This document shows positions 26,501 to 36,984 of a stretch of 64,000 nt of DNA, piece after piece; within the stretch, counting starts at the first letter, position 1, and each line of letters starts with the position of its first letter. Source of the stretch: Trichoplusia ni (Eukaryota > Arthropoda > Insecta > Lepidoptera > Noctuidae); NCBI RefSeq assembly GCF_003590095.1, contig NC_039480.1, positions 18,391,328 through 18,455,327 of the forward strand. The letters run 5' to 3'. The notes under the pieces are model-generated. The model was not told where the DNA came from, did no database searches, and was given only the letters and a program-made list of their open reading frames with translations. The position numbers and the translations under genes are program-made.

Positions 26501-27801
26501 CTAGAATAACTTGGCTGTTAAGTAAGTTTCGTAACGTGTGGGAGAGCGCAATCACTTACTGTTTACATACCACTTTAGAACTTCACATGCTATTTATACA
26601 ATTACATGTGACGCCTTGATGAAAGCCTGATAACTGTATAATAATCTTATATGGAATTACGTAGAGTATTTCATCCTAAGCAATAGCAGCTGTGCTTGTG
26701 ATATAACGTGTATCAACGAGTATCGATCCGTAGAGTAATCAGTCGTGATTGTGCGCGACTAGTTATTTGAACAAAATAAATAAATATATTTTACTTCGTA
26801 ATTGTTAGTCATAATGTAAGGGAAACGGAAGGTCCGCTGGTATAATGATAGGACATTAGAAGTCGATGTATAATAACTGTTTGCCTTGCATTGCCTATTA
26901 TACTACCATATACACCGTGATTTTTTAGTCGCCTTACAAAAGCAGCCCAGCTCATGTATCCAATGACTAGAACGTTCATGCTAAAAAAATAGGTATTTAT
27001 GAAATTTGAATAAATTTAAAATGCAATTTTTTTCAATATTATGATGCAATTCGTAGTTTTTTAGAAACACAGCTCTGTTGCGAGCGCGGTCCGACCCTTG
27101 TAACAATGGTGAGGAGCGCGGGCGGCGGCGTTTTTATCATTTTTAAGAGTATAAGTATTACAGATTTCTCTTGTTTAATTTTTCTTCGTACTTATTATCT
27201 TAGTTGATGATAAAAAATAAATAATCGCGCCTAGGGGTATTTTACGTCGGATACATGAACTGGGCTCCTTTTGTAAGACGACTTAAAAAAATCACCGTGT
27301 ATATAACTAAGTTTGATGATTTAAAGCTAAGCTAACTCAATTCCATTATATGCATAAACATTTAATTTCAAATGGCTTTTCTATTTAACTTCCAGTTCAG
27401 ATCGACATGAAAGTACAAATAGGCGAGACTGATAGCAAGTTATTTATGCAGCGAGTTACTCGAGTGTTACCGCGCAGTGGTCGGCGCTCGACAGCCGATG
27501 TTACGCCAGATTGTATACAATATAGATAACAACTAATTGAATCAATTATATGCTCTCAGTGGAGTGGAAAATATGTTATCTACTCGTCAATCATGTGTAT
27601 ATTCTTAGGCAGGTATTCGTTGGGTGATAAGTTCATAGATGAGGTATGAGTGGATGACAGTGTGTTACCTCGAAGCTGGCGTGCGCGGCGGGCTGGCGCA
27701 GCGAGTCGCGCTGCAGGCCGGTGGCGGCCAGCACGGCGGCGCTGTTGCCGCACGCCAGGCACAGCAGCGACAGCGCCAGGAACGCCGTCAGCAGCGGGCT
27801 C
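23567..27801 (-). CDS. Multi-pass membrane protein, three internal exons, identity unknown
   Basis: Minus-strand exons in order: 27669-27801, 23918-24217 and 23567-23788. Each has an AG acceptor and GT donor (gtaaca, gtgaga, gtgagt), and the joins are all phase 0. The first exon encodes SPLLTAFLALSLLCLACG, a clear membrane helix. The second begins DEMEAWTPVLTNIALLIIAT and continues into CLVCIVSIYHL, another helix, then a cysteine pair (CPCF) just inside the membrane that could be palmitoylated. A soluble tail follows with a Lys/Glu-rich segment ending KKKK. The third exon adds KEKLVSRWLGRQQ and an Ala/Pro/Gly-rich, basic stretch. GC-rich codon use contrasts with the flanks. The first exon enters in phase 2, so at least one exon lies upstream (higher coordinates), possibly lost in the assembly gap or beyond. 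I do not recognise the family; a small tetraspan-type protein is one guess. Confidence 0.75.
24218..26907. other. Intron of the membrane-protein gene, left part
   Basis: AT-rich intronic DNA with GC-rich patches near 24490-24530 and 25530-25570. No exon or repeat is supported. Confidence 0.4.
26908..27304. mobile_element. MITE with about 50-bp terminal inverted repeats, long form
   Basis: Left end reads tacaccgtgattttttagtc followed by gccttacaaaagcagccc and catgtatcc. The right end is its reverse complement with few changes (ggatacatgaac...tttgtaagacga...aatcaccgtgtata). No coding capacity; it lies in the intron between two exons of the membrane-protein gene. A short form is at 41387-41623. 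The duplicated flank looks like TA or TATA, so the superfamily is unsettled. Confidence 0.8.
27305..27668. other. Short intron remainder
   Basis: AT-rich DNA between the MITE and the first visible membrane-protein exon; nothing else seen. Confidence 0.4.
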
Positions 27802-29647
27802 CTGTGCACATAACAACTGTTAAGTAGGGGTAAGAGGTTCTGGAGTCGAAGAAACATGATCCAGTGATGCTAAAAGCCGGTTTCAAAGCTTGGTCATACA
27901 ATTACGTGTTTGAAACACTTTAAAAGACATTTCATATATTTCGTGTGGTGCACTTGGAAACGTATTGTCAGAATGTAACGGTTGATACAAATATTAAATT
28001 GTCTCAGTGCCACTTGAGTACACATTTGGACATTAAGAGTGCCTGTTTCACATAGTTTTATAATGTTAAATCATTTTATTAAATTTGTTTTTGAATAGAG
28101 TCCGCTTCACAACTTTTATACAAATAAATCCAAAAAAATGCAAGTACCCTAAAGTCTATGGTTAGTAAAACTATATTCCACTTTAGCTTTAGGTAGTGTT
28201 GTTCGTTAGTGTAGCTCCCAGAGCTTGCCCCTACACTACACGAAACGCGAGCTCCAAGTCGTGCCGATGGCTCCGAGCCGACCTTTTGAACTCTTAATGA
28301 CTGTTCAGTGAAAGCACATAACATACATTGCATTACAGATATACTAAATTACTGAATCGTCATTGCAAGCGTAGTACACATTTGATTTTGATTAATAGTT
28401 GGCAAAAACTTTTTAAGGTTATTTAGCAAAGGAGGATCATTCACTGGAACAATAACTTTTAAGAAATACATTTCCTAATAATTAGAATTTATTATTATTA
28501 TCATCTAAAGTTAATGTCATCAAGTCTTTCGAAGGATTTCTATTCTACAGGAACTATATTGCACTTATTCATTTACGAACATAACATTGAATGTACATAT
28601 CGTTCCGTGAAACAGTATTTGCGCTACAGAACCGTCACGAGCACATTCACTCGTGTTAAATACTCGATAAGAGATCGCTGCGGAGCCATTATCATCAATC
28701 TTATCGATATAATTCTAATAATTAATCGATGCGGAGAAAGTATCGGCGGTATCATTTAATTAGGATGTTGGTGATAGATCGATGGCGGCCCCCCGGAGAC
28801 AGCGGGGGGCATCGGGCGCGCGGGGCGGGGGCACGGGGCCCGTGATACTGTATTAACAGGGTAATGTAGAGTAAAATACTATTAATTAAGTATCGATGCT
28901 ATTCGAATATGCTATTCCTATGAATTATTCATAGGTCGTAAGTGCAAATATTTTTTGAATATACGTTTCTAGCCTAAGCAATTAACTAGCAGAGTGCTTC
29001 ATTTCTCTCTTTATAGAACACACACCATACATTTAGTGTTACTAAACTACTGAACGACGTAAGTTAAATATTTCGTAGAGAAAACTATTTCAAATCATCA
29101 AAAAAATAACGTTATAAGGAAAAGCGCATAATATTCAAAATGAACAAAACGTTGTGCCTAATCTAAAACTAAAGCTGCGGTCTCCAATCGTAATTTTTCC
29201 TCAGAGACCGTAGTGATGGTCATTTTGTATTGTCATAGCAGATGAAGTTGTTCGGTGTCGCCGACAGCGCCCGCTACTCACCCGTTATGATGATGTAGTT
29301 GTTTCCCAGACGCTAAACTGTATTGACAAGCCTCTCCGGTAAACTACATTATAGTTCGCACTTACTTATTACATGGCTGATGATATACATACATTAATGT
29401 AAATTCACTGCTTTATTTTGTGTAAATATAAAAACGTATGTTTCATAGGAATATTATTGAGAGGATTCATCAAATCATACATCAACTTAAAAATATTTAT
29501 ACAATTATGTAAACTTAAAATTTACATTTTTAAAACTATAACAATACAAAATGAAAAATATTCAGAAAAGTATGTTATTTTGCATGTATTAATTGACTAC
29601 TTTCTTCACGGCTGCTTCATGTACGTAAAATAAATATAAAAAAATAA
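27802..29647. other. Non-coding DNA upstream of the membrane-protein exons
   Basis: AT-rich with a GC-rich patch at about 28780-28850. A weak exon-like stretch on the minus strand ends at a gtgagt near 29280 but has no supporting homology. No repeat is recognised. Confidence 0.35.
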
Positions 29648-30647
29648 NNNNNNNNNNNNNNNNNNNNNNNNNNNNNNNNNNNNNNNNNNNNNNNNNNNNN
29701 NNNNNNNNNNNNNNNNNNNNNNNNNNNNNNNNNNNNNNNNNNNNNNNNNNNNNNNNNNNNNNNNNNNNNNNNNNNNNNNNNNNNNNNNNNNNNNNNNNNN
29801 NNNNNNNNNNNNNNNNNNNNNNNNNNNNNNNNNNNNNNNNNNNNNNNNNNNNNNNNNNNNNNNNNNNNNNNNNNNNNNNNNNNNNNNNNNNNNNNNNNNN
29901 NNNNNNNNNNNNNNNNNNNNNNNNNNNNNNNNNNNNNNNNNNNNNNNNNNNNNNNNNNNNNNNNNNNNNNNNNNNNNNNNNNNNNNNNNNNNNNNNNNNN
30001 NNNNNNNNNNNNNNNNNNNNNNNNNNNNNNNNNNNNNNNNNNNNNNNNNNNNNNNNNNNNNNNNNNNNNNNNNNNNNNNNNNNNNNNNNNNNNNNNNNNN
30101 NNNNNNNNNNNNNNNNNNNNNNNNNNNNNNNNNNNNNNNNNNNNNNNNNNNNNNNNNNNNNNNNNNNNNNNNNNNNNNNNNNNNNNNNNNNNNNNNNNNN
30201 NNNNNNNNNNNNNNNNNNNNNNNNNNNNNNNNNNNNNNNNNNNNNNNNNNNNNNNNNNNNNNNNNNNNNNNNNNNNNNNNNNNNNNNNNNNNNNNNNNNN
30301 NNNNNNNNNNNNNNNNNNNNNNNNNNNNNNNNNNNNNNNNNNNNNNNNNNNNNNNNNNNNNNNNNNNNNNNNNNNNNNNNNNNNNNNNNNNNNNNNNNNN
30401 NNNNNNNNNNNNNNNNNNNNNNNNNNNNNNNNNNNNNNNNNNNNNNNNNNNNNNNNNNNNNNNNNNNNNNNNNNNNNNNNNNNNNNNNNNNNNNNNNNNN
30501 NNNNNNNNNNNNNNNNNNNNNNNNNNNNNNNNNNNNNNNNNNNNNNNNNNNNNNNNNNNNNNNNNNNNNNNNNNNNNNNNNNNNNNNNNNNNNNNNNNNN
30601 NNNNNNNNNNNNNNNNNNNNNNNNNNNNNNNNNNNNNNNNNNNNNNN
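29648..30647. other. Assembly gap, exactly 1000 N
   Basis: A run of N of round length, so the real size is unknown. It replaces the integrase part and 3' LTR of the Ty3/gypsy element, and perhaps exons of the neighbouring minus-strand gene. Open frames spanning it are artefacts. Confidence 0.98.
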
Positions 30648-31747
30648 GGCTGGTGATCTGTCATCACGTTGATCTGGTGACCATCGATGTAACCTCGGAA
30701 ACGTTCCACTGCCCACACCACTGCGAGAGCCTCCCTCCGTGTGGAATAATTCTGCTCGGCTGGAGTGAGCAGACGGCTGGCATATTCAATTGGATGTTCT
30801 TGATTTGGTGACTCCCCTGGAGTAAGGCTGCGCCTAGTGCGTAATTACTAGCGTCAGTCCGCAATACGAATGGTTTCGTATAGTCCGCTTGTACAAGAAT
30901 GGGTGCTGTGGCAGAAGTTTCTTAAGAGTTTCAAAAGCTTTACCTTGCTCCGTACTCCATACCCACGCCTGAGACTTCTTAGTTAATCGAGTAAGTGGTT
31001 CGGCCACTTTCGCGAAGTCTGGTATGAACTTACGAAACCACGAACACGTCTGGAGGAAGGTGCGCAGCTGTTGAAGGCAAATAGGCTCTTTCATACCTAC
31101 CACAGCAAGCACCTTCTCCTCATCCGGGGATATACCTTCAGGTGAGATCACGTGACCGAGGTACTTAACCTTCTCTCTGGCGAAGACACACTTGTCCCGA
31201 TTCGCACGGAGCTTAAATAAGCGGAGACGGTCAAATACCGCACGGAGATCTAGCAAATGACGAGCATATGAGTCAGATATCACCAATATATCATCAAGTA
31301 CGTCAGTACGATGACATCTTTGAGTGATGATCCTGAACGGAAGCGATCTATAAGCCTCTGGAACGTAGCCGGCGCGTTCTTCAGACCAAAAGGCATTCGT
31401 AAGAACCGATACGTACCAAACGGCGTGACAAACGCGGTTTTATCCTGATCCTTTACTCTGCATTGCCAATAGCCACTCCGAAGGTCACAGGAACTCATCA
31501 CGCAACCTTTCTTAGTAGACTGGAGCAACTCTTCAATACGCGGCATAGGATACGCATCTGTTTTCGTAACAGCGTTGAGGCGTCTATAATCAACACAAAA
31601 CCTGTACCCACCATTGGACTTAGGCACCAAAACAATCGGTGCAGACCATGCAGACTCGCACTCTTCAATAATTCCATCTTCTAACATTTTATCTAGTTCC
31701 ATGCGAATTAACTCCTTCTTCGCTGGCGTAACACGGTACGGTGGCAC
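30648..31747 (-). pseudogene. Ty3/gypsy pol fragment: reverse transcriptase and RNase H, frame-broken
   Basis: A frame over 31280-31747 carries reverse-transcriptase fingers and palm features (VPKSNGGYRFCVDYRRLN, then FGTYRFLRMPFGLKNAP). It falls out of frame near 31290, at the catalytic YxDD region. The next part (30834-31286) carries KVKYLGHVISPEG and the thumb/connection region. Another frame change occurs at about 30840-30870. RNase H begins at LRTDASNYALGAALLQG (about 30810-30860), with a further frame change near 30720-30800, before the gap. At least three breaks are therefore visible; some could be assembly errors. No complete pol product is possible from this copy. Confidence 0.85.
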
Positions 31748-33609
31748 GGCAATAGGAGGATGATCGCCCGTATCAATATGATGTTCGGCAAATGGCGTCG
31801 GTTCCCCGTTTTTATCAAAATATCGGAATACTCACCAAGTAAATTCTCCAAGCCACCACGCTCCTCCTCAGTCAACAGAGTGCCCTCATCTCCCCTCAGT
31901 AGGCTGAGAGAAGCACACTCCACCACCGCCTCGCGAGAACTCTCCGTCAGTAGGGGGTGAATGACCTGAGGCCGATCAGCTGTATACCATGTCATAGAGG
32001 AAAAATTCAACACCAACTTAGACTTTGTAATGTAATCTATCCCTAATAGCGTTTCGTTATTTGAGGCATCGGGAAAAACCACAAACTCAATGGGAATACA
32101 CAGAGACATACAACTTACATTAACACATGCTAACAATACGATATTCGTACGAATACTACCATCCGCAAGTCTAATCGACATCATCTGAGACTTAAATTTG
32201 ACACCTAAACGTAGAAGTAGTCTATATAGGGTTGAACCCGCGATACTACGCCGGGCGGCAGTATCTATAAGCGCTGAACCACTATAACCTAATATCTCAA
32301 TATTTAATATAGGTCGGTCTTGCATAATGATACTATTCGTGCTTGTATTTACATTAATACAGTCTTCTGCCGTGGTAAGTGAATAAAATACATTATGTTG
32401 AAGTTGTGGTTCATTTGAATTAATAACATTACAACTCAAACTCGATACATTACTTTTACAAGTAGGACAGTTTGCTCGAACAAACCCTTTTTCACCACAA
32501 CCATAACAAATAAGGCTAGATTTATTATTACTAGACGATACTTTAGAGTCTTTCTTTGGACACGATTCACGCGTATGACCTCGACCTTTACAATACACAC
32601 AAAACAACTTTGATACACTCGCGGTATTATTATTATCGGCACTTTGCAATTCGTTGCACATATTACGTACGGATCGAACCTGCGAACGCGAGATCGACTG
32701 CTGCGCTAACGCACCACTGAGCGTCGGGGTCATTGCACCGTTTCCCGCCGAATTGATGCACGGAGCAGCAGCGCGCGGCGGCCGCGGGCCGGCCTGCGCG
32801 CAGCGCGCGGGCGGCTGCGTCGTCTCCGTTGGCGCCGACTGCGAGGAAGTACTTGCGTTGGAATGTTCCGTGATAGATTCTTCTATATCTCGGGCTTTGT
32901 CGATTAGCGACTCAATAGTGTTAACCGTGTCCCGGGGTAATCGCTTTCGAATACGTTTATGTAATAATCCGTATATAATATCTAACTTAGCTTCTTCGGG
33001 TAATACGTAAGGTAACTTAGTGATCATACCTCGTAAACGTACAATGAAGGAGTCCGCGAGTTCTTCATTTTGTTCGTTTGCGAATATCTTTCGATACAGC
33101 TTATGAGCAGGACACGGAGTACCGTACATACTACGTAGTCGTTTGACGGCTTCGGACCACGAGGACACCTCCGTCCGGATCCCTCTCCACCATACTGCAG
33201 CCTCGCCGTGTAGCAGCATCGGGAGACCACGAAGCGCAAGGTCATCGGTAACCAATGCACACTCCTTATACATTTCGACGGAGTCAATGAAGGCTTCTAC
33301 CATTTCAGGGTCTCGGTTTTGACCATCAAAACGTGCCGTACACTTGGACATGTTGCCTGATTTACTAGTTGACGACGACGGTGTCGGTGAGGGCGTCGCG
33401 GTATAACCACGCGCCGCGTGCGATGCCATGAGGGATTCGACGAGCTGCCGATTTGCTTCCGCCTGAGTGTTCGCGAAGGCGGTCAGAAATGAAGTCAGCT
33501 GGTCCCCAGACATGAGCACTGACGAAGATCTTCCAGGTTCTTCATCCGAGCTGGCCTGCGCGTCAAGGTCACCTGGGTCAGTTCGTACTTTACGTGGAGG
33601 CATCTTCAC
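31708..33609 (-). CDS. gag: Ty3/gypsy Gag and aspartic protease, 633 codons
   Basis: Open from MKMPPRKVRTDPGDL to a stop at 31708. Residues about 90-250 form the capsid-like region. A CCHC zinc knuckle sits at C337-C340-H345-C350. A second at C368-C371-C381 has Phe376 where His is expected, so it is probably unable to bind zinc normally. The protease-like part has ALIDTAARRS, with the catalytic Asp at 449, and later ETLLGIDYI. The last 30 or so residues are not family-like: the frame leaves the natural protease-RT linker near 31815 and overlaps the RT frame start by 40 bases. Gag packages the element RNA and the protease matures Gag-Pol. In related elements Gag and Pol are one frame or joined by programmed frameshift; here a simple break is as likely. 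Confidence 0.85.
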   Translation of the reverse strand: MKMPPRKVRTDPGDLDAQASSDEEPGRSSSVLMSGDQLTSFLTAFANTQAEANRQLVESLMASHAARGYTATPSPTPSSSTSKSGNMSKCTARFDGQNRDPEMVEAFIDSVEMYKECALVTDDLALRGLPMLLHGEAAVWWRGIRTEVSSWSEAVKRLRSMYGTPCPAHKLYRKIFANEQNEELADSFIVRLRGMITKLPYVLPEEAKLDIIYGLLHKRIRKRLPRDTVNTIESLIDKARDIEESITEHSNASTSSQSAPTETTQPPARCAQAGPRPPRAAAPCINSAGNGAMTPTLSGALAQQSISRSQVRSVRNMCNELQSADNNNTASVSKLFCVYCKGRGHTRESCPKKDSKVSSSNNKSSLICYGCGEKGFVRANCPTCKSNVSSLSCNVINSNEPQLQHNVFYSLTTAEDCINVNTSTNSIIMQDRPILNIEILGYSGSALIDTAARRSIAGSTLYRLLLRLGVKFKSQMMSIRLADGSIRTNIVLLACVNVSCMSLCIPIEFVVFPDASNNETLLGIDYITKSKLVLNFSSMTWYTADRPQVIHPLLTESSREAVVECASLSLLRGDEGTLLTEEERGGLENLLGEYSDILIKTGNRRHLPNIILIRAIILLLPCHRTVLRQRRRS

Positions 33610-33708
33610 TCTTAACGTAGGTACCAGAGAACAGGAACACAGGAACTTAACACCGAAAAATCGTTACCGGTCGACAAGCACAAACTGGTTTAAACTGGTT
33701 CGCGGCCA

Positions 33709-33723
33709 CGAGTTGGAGCGCCA
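33709..33723 (-). other. Primer binding site of the Ty3/gypsy element
   Basis: On the minus strand, two bases after the LTR end, the sequence is tggcgctccaactcg. It begins with TGG, complementary to a tRNA CCA end. The tRNA is not identified. Confidence 0.6.
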
Positions 33724-33725
33724 CT

Positions 33726-34034
33726 TATAACATTCGTTTGAGTTCTGGGTTCCGCAAATTGAAGTAAAACCAAGATTAGAGTTAAAAATAGTCTATTCAG
33801 GCACACAATGTTCATACACAGTAAATATTCTTAATAACTAGTAACGGTCGCGAGCGCAACGATTTCGTGCGCGCTGCGGCGGTTGGCGGGAGCGAACTGT
33901 CGATCACGCGAGCGGCGAGCGACATCGCGCGTCGTCCTGCGCGGGGCGGGAGCGGGACGGGAGCGGGAGGAAGGAAAGAATTCCCGCGTACGCGCTATGT
34001 TAACATAGAAACGACGGTTGGGCAGGGCGTTACA
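33726..34034 (-). repeat. 5' LTR of the Ty3/gypsy element, about 309 bp
   Basis: On the minus strand it starts TGTAACGCCCTG and ends GTTATA. The two ends form a short imperfect inverted repeat (TGTAAC/GTTATA), as expected for LTR ends with one change from GTTACA. It is GC-rich in its first half. The partner LTR is not seen, so the ends are inferred. Confidence 0.55.
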
Positions 34035-34458
34035 AGTGATTAAATAATCATCACTGTTGTTTTGTAAGTATGCATCTACCTAGGTAAGTTGTACTAAAAT
34101 GCAGTTACAAAATGAGTAAAGTTCCAAATAATAATTGGAAAGTACCGTAAAAAATACAAAACTCAAAGAAAACTCAGTAATTTTTAATTAATTAGACATA
34201 CAAACATATATTTATAACAGCTAAAGGCTTATTAATATAAAACTACATTCCTTGTCAACATTTACAAGTTAAAATCTCAAATCTACGCGGGGGGTATTTG
34301 CCGACGGCTGAACAAACGACAAACGACAAAAATAAAAGGACATAGCTTGACAGTTATTCTAAATACAGAGCAAATGGCGCGCACGTGTTAAAACAAGAGC
34401 ATGTGTCTTTAAGCATGGTTCCGTAGCTAAATAACTGTTTTCCTGCAACTGAAGCCGC
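34035..34458. other. DNA between LTR and tandem array
   Basis: AT-rich; nothing recognised apart from the expected host flank of the retrotransposon. Confidence 0.4.
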
Positions 34459-34954
34459 CACGCTTGTGAGCTGCCCCACGGTGGGGCGCCATTACCAAAG
34501 CTGTTAATAACACCAGCCTGTAACTGTCCCACTGCAGGGCTCTCATACAGAGAACGAGCATTGATCACCACGCTTGTGAGCTGCCCCACGGTGGGGCGCC
34601 ATTACCGAAGCTGTTAATAACACCAGCCTGTAACTGTCCCACTGCAGGCCTCTCATACAGAGAACGAGCATTGATCACCACGCTTGTGAGCTGCCCCACG
34701 GTGGGGCGCCATTACCGAAGCTGTTAATAACACCAGCCTGTAACTGTCCCACTGCAGGCCTCTCATACAGAGAACGAGCATTGATCACCACGCTTGTGAG
34801 CTGCCCCACGGTGGGGCGCCATTACCGAAGCTGTTAATAACACCAGCCTGTAACTGTCCCACTGCAGGCCTCTCATACAGAGAACGAGCATTGATCACCA
34901 CGCTTGTGAGCTGCCCCACGGTGGGGCGCCATTACCGAAGCTGTTAATAACACC
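34459..34954. repeat. Tandem array, 110-bp unit, about 4.5 copies
   Basis: The word cgcttgtgagctgcccc recurs at 34461, 34571, 34681, 34791 and 34901, an exact 110-bp period. Later copies are nearly identical, so the array is young. Each unit contains a perfect 7-bp inverted repeat (gccccac-g-gtggggc). Each full unit also has, on the minus strand, a word resembling the LINE tail at 3053 (gaggcctgcagtgggacag). 110 is not a multiple of 3 and the frames do not persist, so it is not coding. Confidence 0.95.
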
Positions 34955-35139
34955 AATATATTAAACAAATAAAAACATGTAGAAACAAGTATACAAGGCA
35001 CAATAATGATAATCACTTTATAATACCTGATAATAATTGTATTAAGATATGAAAATATGAAACTTATCTCTAAGAATTGTTATTTAAAGTGATGCAAGCG
35101 TAAGTCATCCAATGATACACCCAGAAACAAGACAAAGAA

Positions 35140-35660
35140 AAGAAGCACGTCAGGTGCAATTTGGACTCGCAACACTAAGGGTTCTGTACAATGGGGCTAA
35201 AGAAAACCATATCTATATACTATATACTAATATATAAAGCTGAAGAGTTTGTTTGCTTGTTTGAACGCGCTAATCTCAGAAACTACAGGTCCGAATTGAA
35301 AAAATTGTGTTGAATAGACCATTCATCGAGCAAGGCTTTAGGCTACAAACCATCACGCTGCGACTAATAGGAGCGAAGATACAATGGAAAATGTGCAAAA
35401 AAACAGGGCTGGTATAAATATTAACTTATATCTTCTACCCACGGGGACGAAGTCGCGGGCAACAGCTAGTTAGCAATAAATTAGTCAATTATGAACCTTA
35501 AGACGTAACAAGTGTTGCTTAACCTCATTTTTATATTTAGTGTTTCTTTTTATAGTCCAAACAGGTAAATGCACATCATCAGTGAAATTTTCACGATCGA
35601 GGTTCATGAGATATAACATGATGACAGTCGGATGTATTAACCTAAAATCAGCAGTGCCTC
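35140..35660 (+). repeat. 'GGTTCCGTAC' family repeat split by a Helitron insertion
   Basis: The head (gtgcaatttggactcgc, aagggttctgtac) lies before 35213. The body (tttctttttatagtcc, gtgaaattttcac, gaggttcatgagatataac) resumes after 35470. The Helitron-like element at 35213-35470 sits between, so it is the younger insertion. Confidence 0.6.
35213..35470 (+). mobile_element. Non-autonomous Helitron-like element (Lep1 type)
   Basis: Runs from tactaatatataaagctgaa to gacgaagtcgcgggcaac and agctagt. Nested in an older repeat. Confidence 0.85.
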
Positions 35661-36185
35661 AGTAACAGGTTGAAAATATTGAATACGCATTTTTACCTTT
35701 TTACGAACAACAAAAATTGACAAAAACAGCTTTTTATGGTTCAGGAGAATGTGCTTATGACGTAACAATATACACGATTATGACGTCACGGGAGAGTTTA
35801 ATTCAATCATATTTGATTGATTTATGTTTATTTGGAACAAAATAAAAAATACGCATGCATTATTATTATGCAATAAACTACAAGACAGTCACTCAAAAAA
35901 TAATGACCTCATCCCTATTAAACACGATTTAATTATTCATATTTTATCGATTCATAATGGTTTAAAAAATTATGCACCTAATCTTGTAATGCGTCAAATA
36001 AAATTCTGAGTTGTCAAACCAATTATGTGTCATCACAGATCATAAAGTAGTTGTCACTGCACACATGCCCGTCATTACAACTCCTGTAAGCCGGGATCTA
36101 CAATGAAACGAAAACCACCGAAACACTTAAGTTCGGTGTGTCCCAGGGGGGAACAATTAACTGCCTTGGAACCTGCCACACCACC

Positions 36186-36363
36186 TGCTACAAATAAAAA
36201 ATGATCCCATGGAAACATACAATCAGGATGAAATCTATCCCATGTGTTAATTCTGGTTATAAACTATCTGTGTACCAATTTTCGTCTAAATCCGTTCAGT
36301 TGTTTTTGCGTAAAAGAGGAACAAACATCCATACATGCAAACTTTCGCGGTTATAATTGTAGG
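36186..36363 (-). repeat. Interspersed repeat, 'AACGGATTTAGACGAAA' family
   Basis: Minus-strand words: cgcgaaagtttg(ca)tgtatgg, gtttgttcctcttttacgc, aactgaacggatttagacg and ggtacacagatagtttata. Same family at 40350, 50264, 52798 and 61130. Ends resemble those of Helitron-like elements. Confidence 0.6.
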
Positions 36364-36984
36364 ATGGGAAAGTATGCGAGTGTGTTTTAATGTCAAAATC
36401 TAAAATAACAAGTTTTTATAACAAATAGGTCGTTTTTAGGCAGTTACATGTTACAGTAGATACTCAAAGTGCGCGGTACCAAATTGTCATTCTTATGGAG
36501 AAGAAACGGCAAAAAACTATTAATGTGTATTCTTAACGTTATTTCTTAACTCATTAATCGAGTATTATACGTAATCTCGACACACAAAATATCGATGAAT
36601 GCTAATACGATGCTACAAAACTGCGATGCACAGCGAAAGACCGTATCTGCGAAGCCACTACACTTCGAAGCACGTTACCGCGATAGATCTTCACTGCGAT
36701 TCTACTGAGCTTGGATGCGTATTGATGATGTTAAATTAATTGGTACAAAACTATAAATGAAAACTGTTTAGAGATCAGAGAGCCAGTTCGTCAACCAGCC
36801 AGTTTGGTTGGAAGTAGATAAAAATTGCATAGAGCATAGCCGCGAGCCCGACCACGACGAGATAAAATCCTAAACCTGCATTGAAACAGATGGAAAAAGT
36901 CCTAAAACTTTCGTAACATTTAGTAAATAGTTACTACGTCACACCGCGTTCGTAAGAGGACCCGCGGGCATCAGCTAGCCATAC

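Larger units (their letters stand above)
30648..34034 (-). mobile_element. Ty3/gypsy LTR retrotransposon, truncated by the assembly gap
   Basis: In minus-strand order: LTR (33726-34034), primer binding site, gag with zinc knuckles, aspartic protease, reverse transcriptase and RNase H, then the gap. This is the Ty3/gypsy (Metaviridae) order. Integrase and the 3' LTR are not visible. Several frame changes in pol show that this copy is inactive as assembled. The left target-site repeat cannot be checked. Confidence 0.9.

Noticed and set aside
29275..29345. Possible upstream exon of the membrane-protein gene (minus strand, ends at gtgagt)
   Set aside because: One frame has the correct phase but the peptide is short, unremarkable and without a membrane helix; acceptor choice is arbitrary.
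29589..30721. Frames of more than 370 codons
   Set aside because: Almost all of their length is the N-filled assembly gap.
33467..33730. Plus-strand frames across the gag region
   Set aside because: Shadows of the minus-strand gag frame.
34359..34589. 76-codon minus-strand frame with repeated segments
   Set aside because: It reads through the 110-bp tandem array; the unit is not a multiple of three, so the frame is lost in later units.
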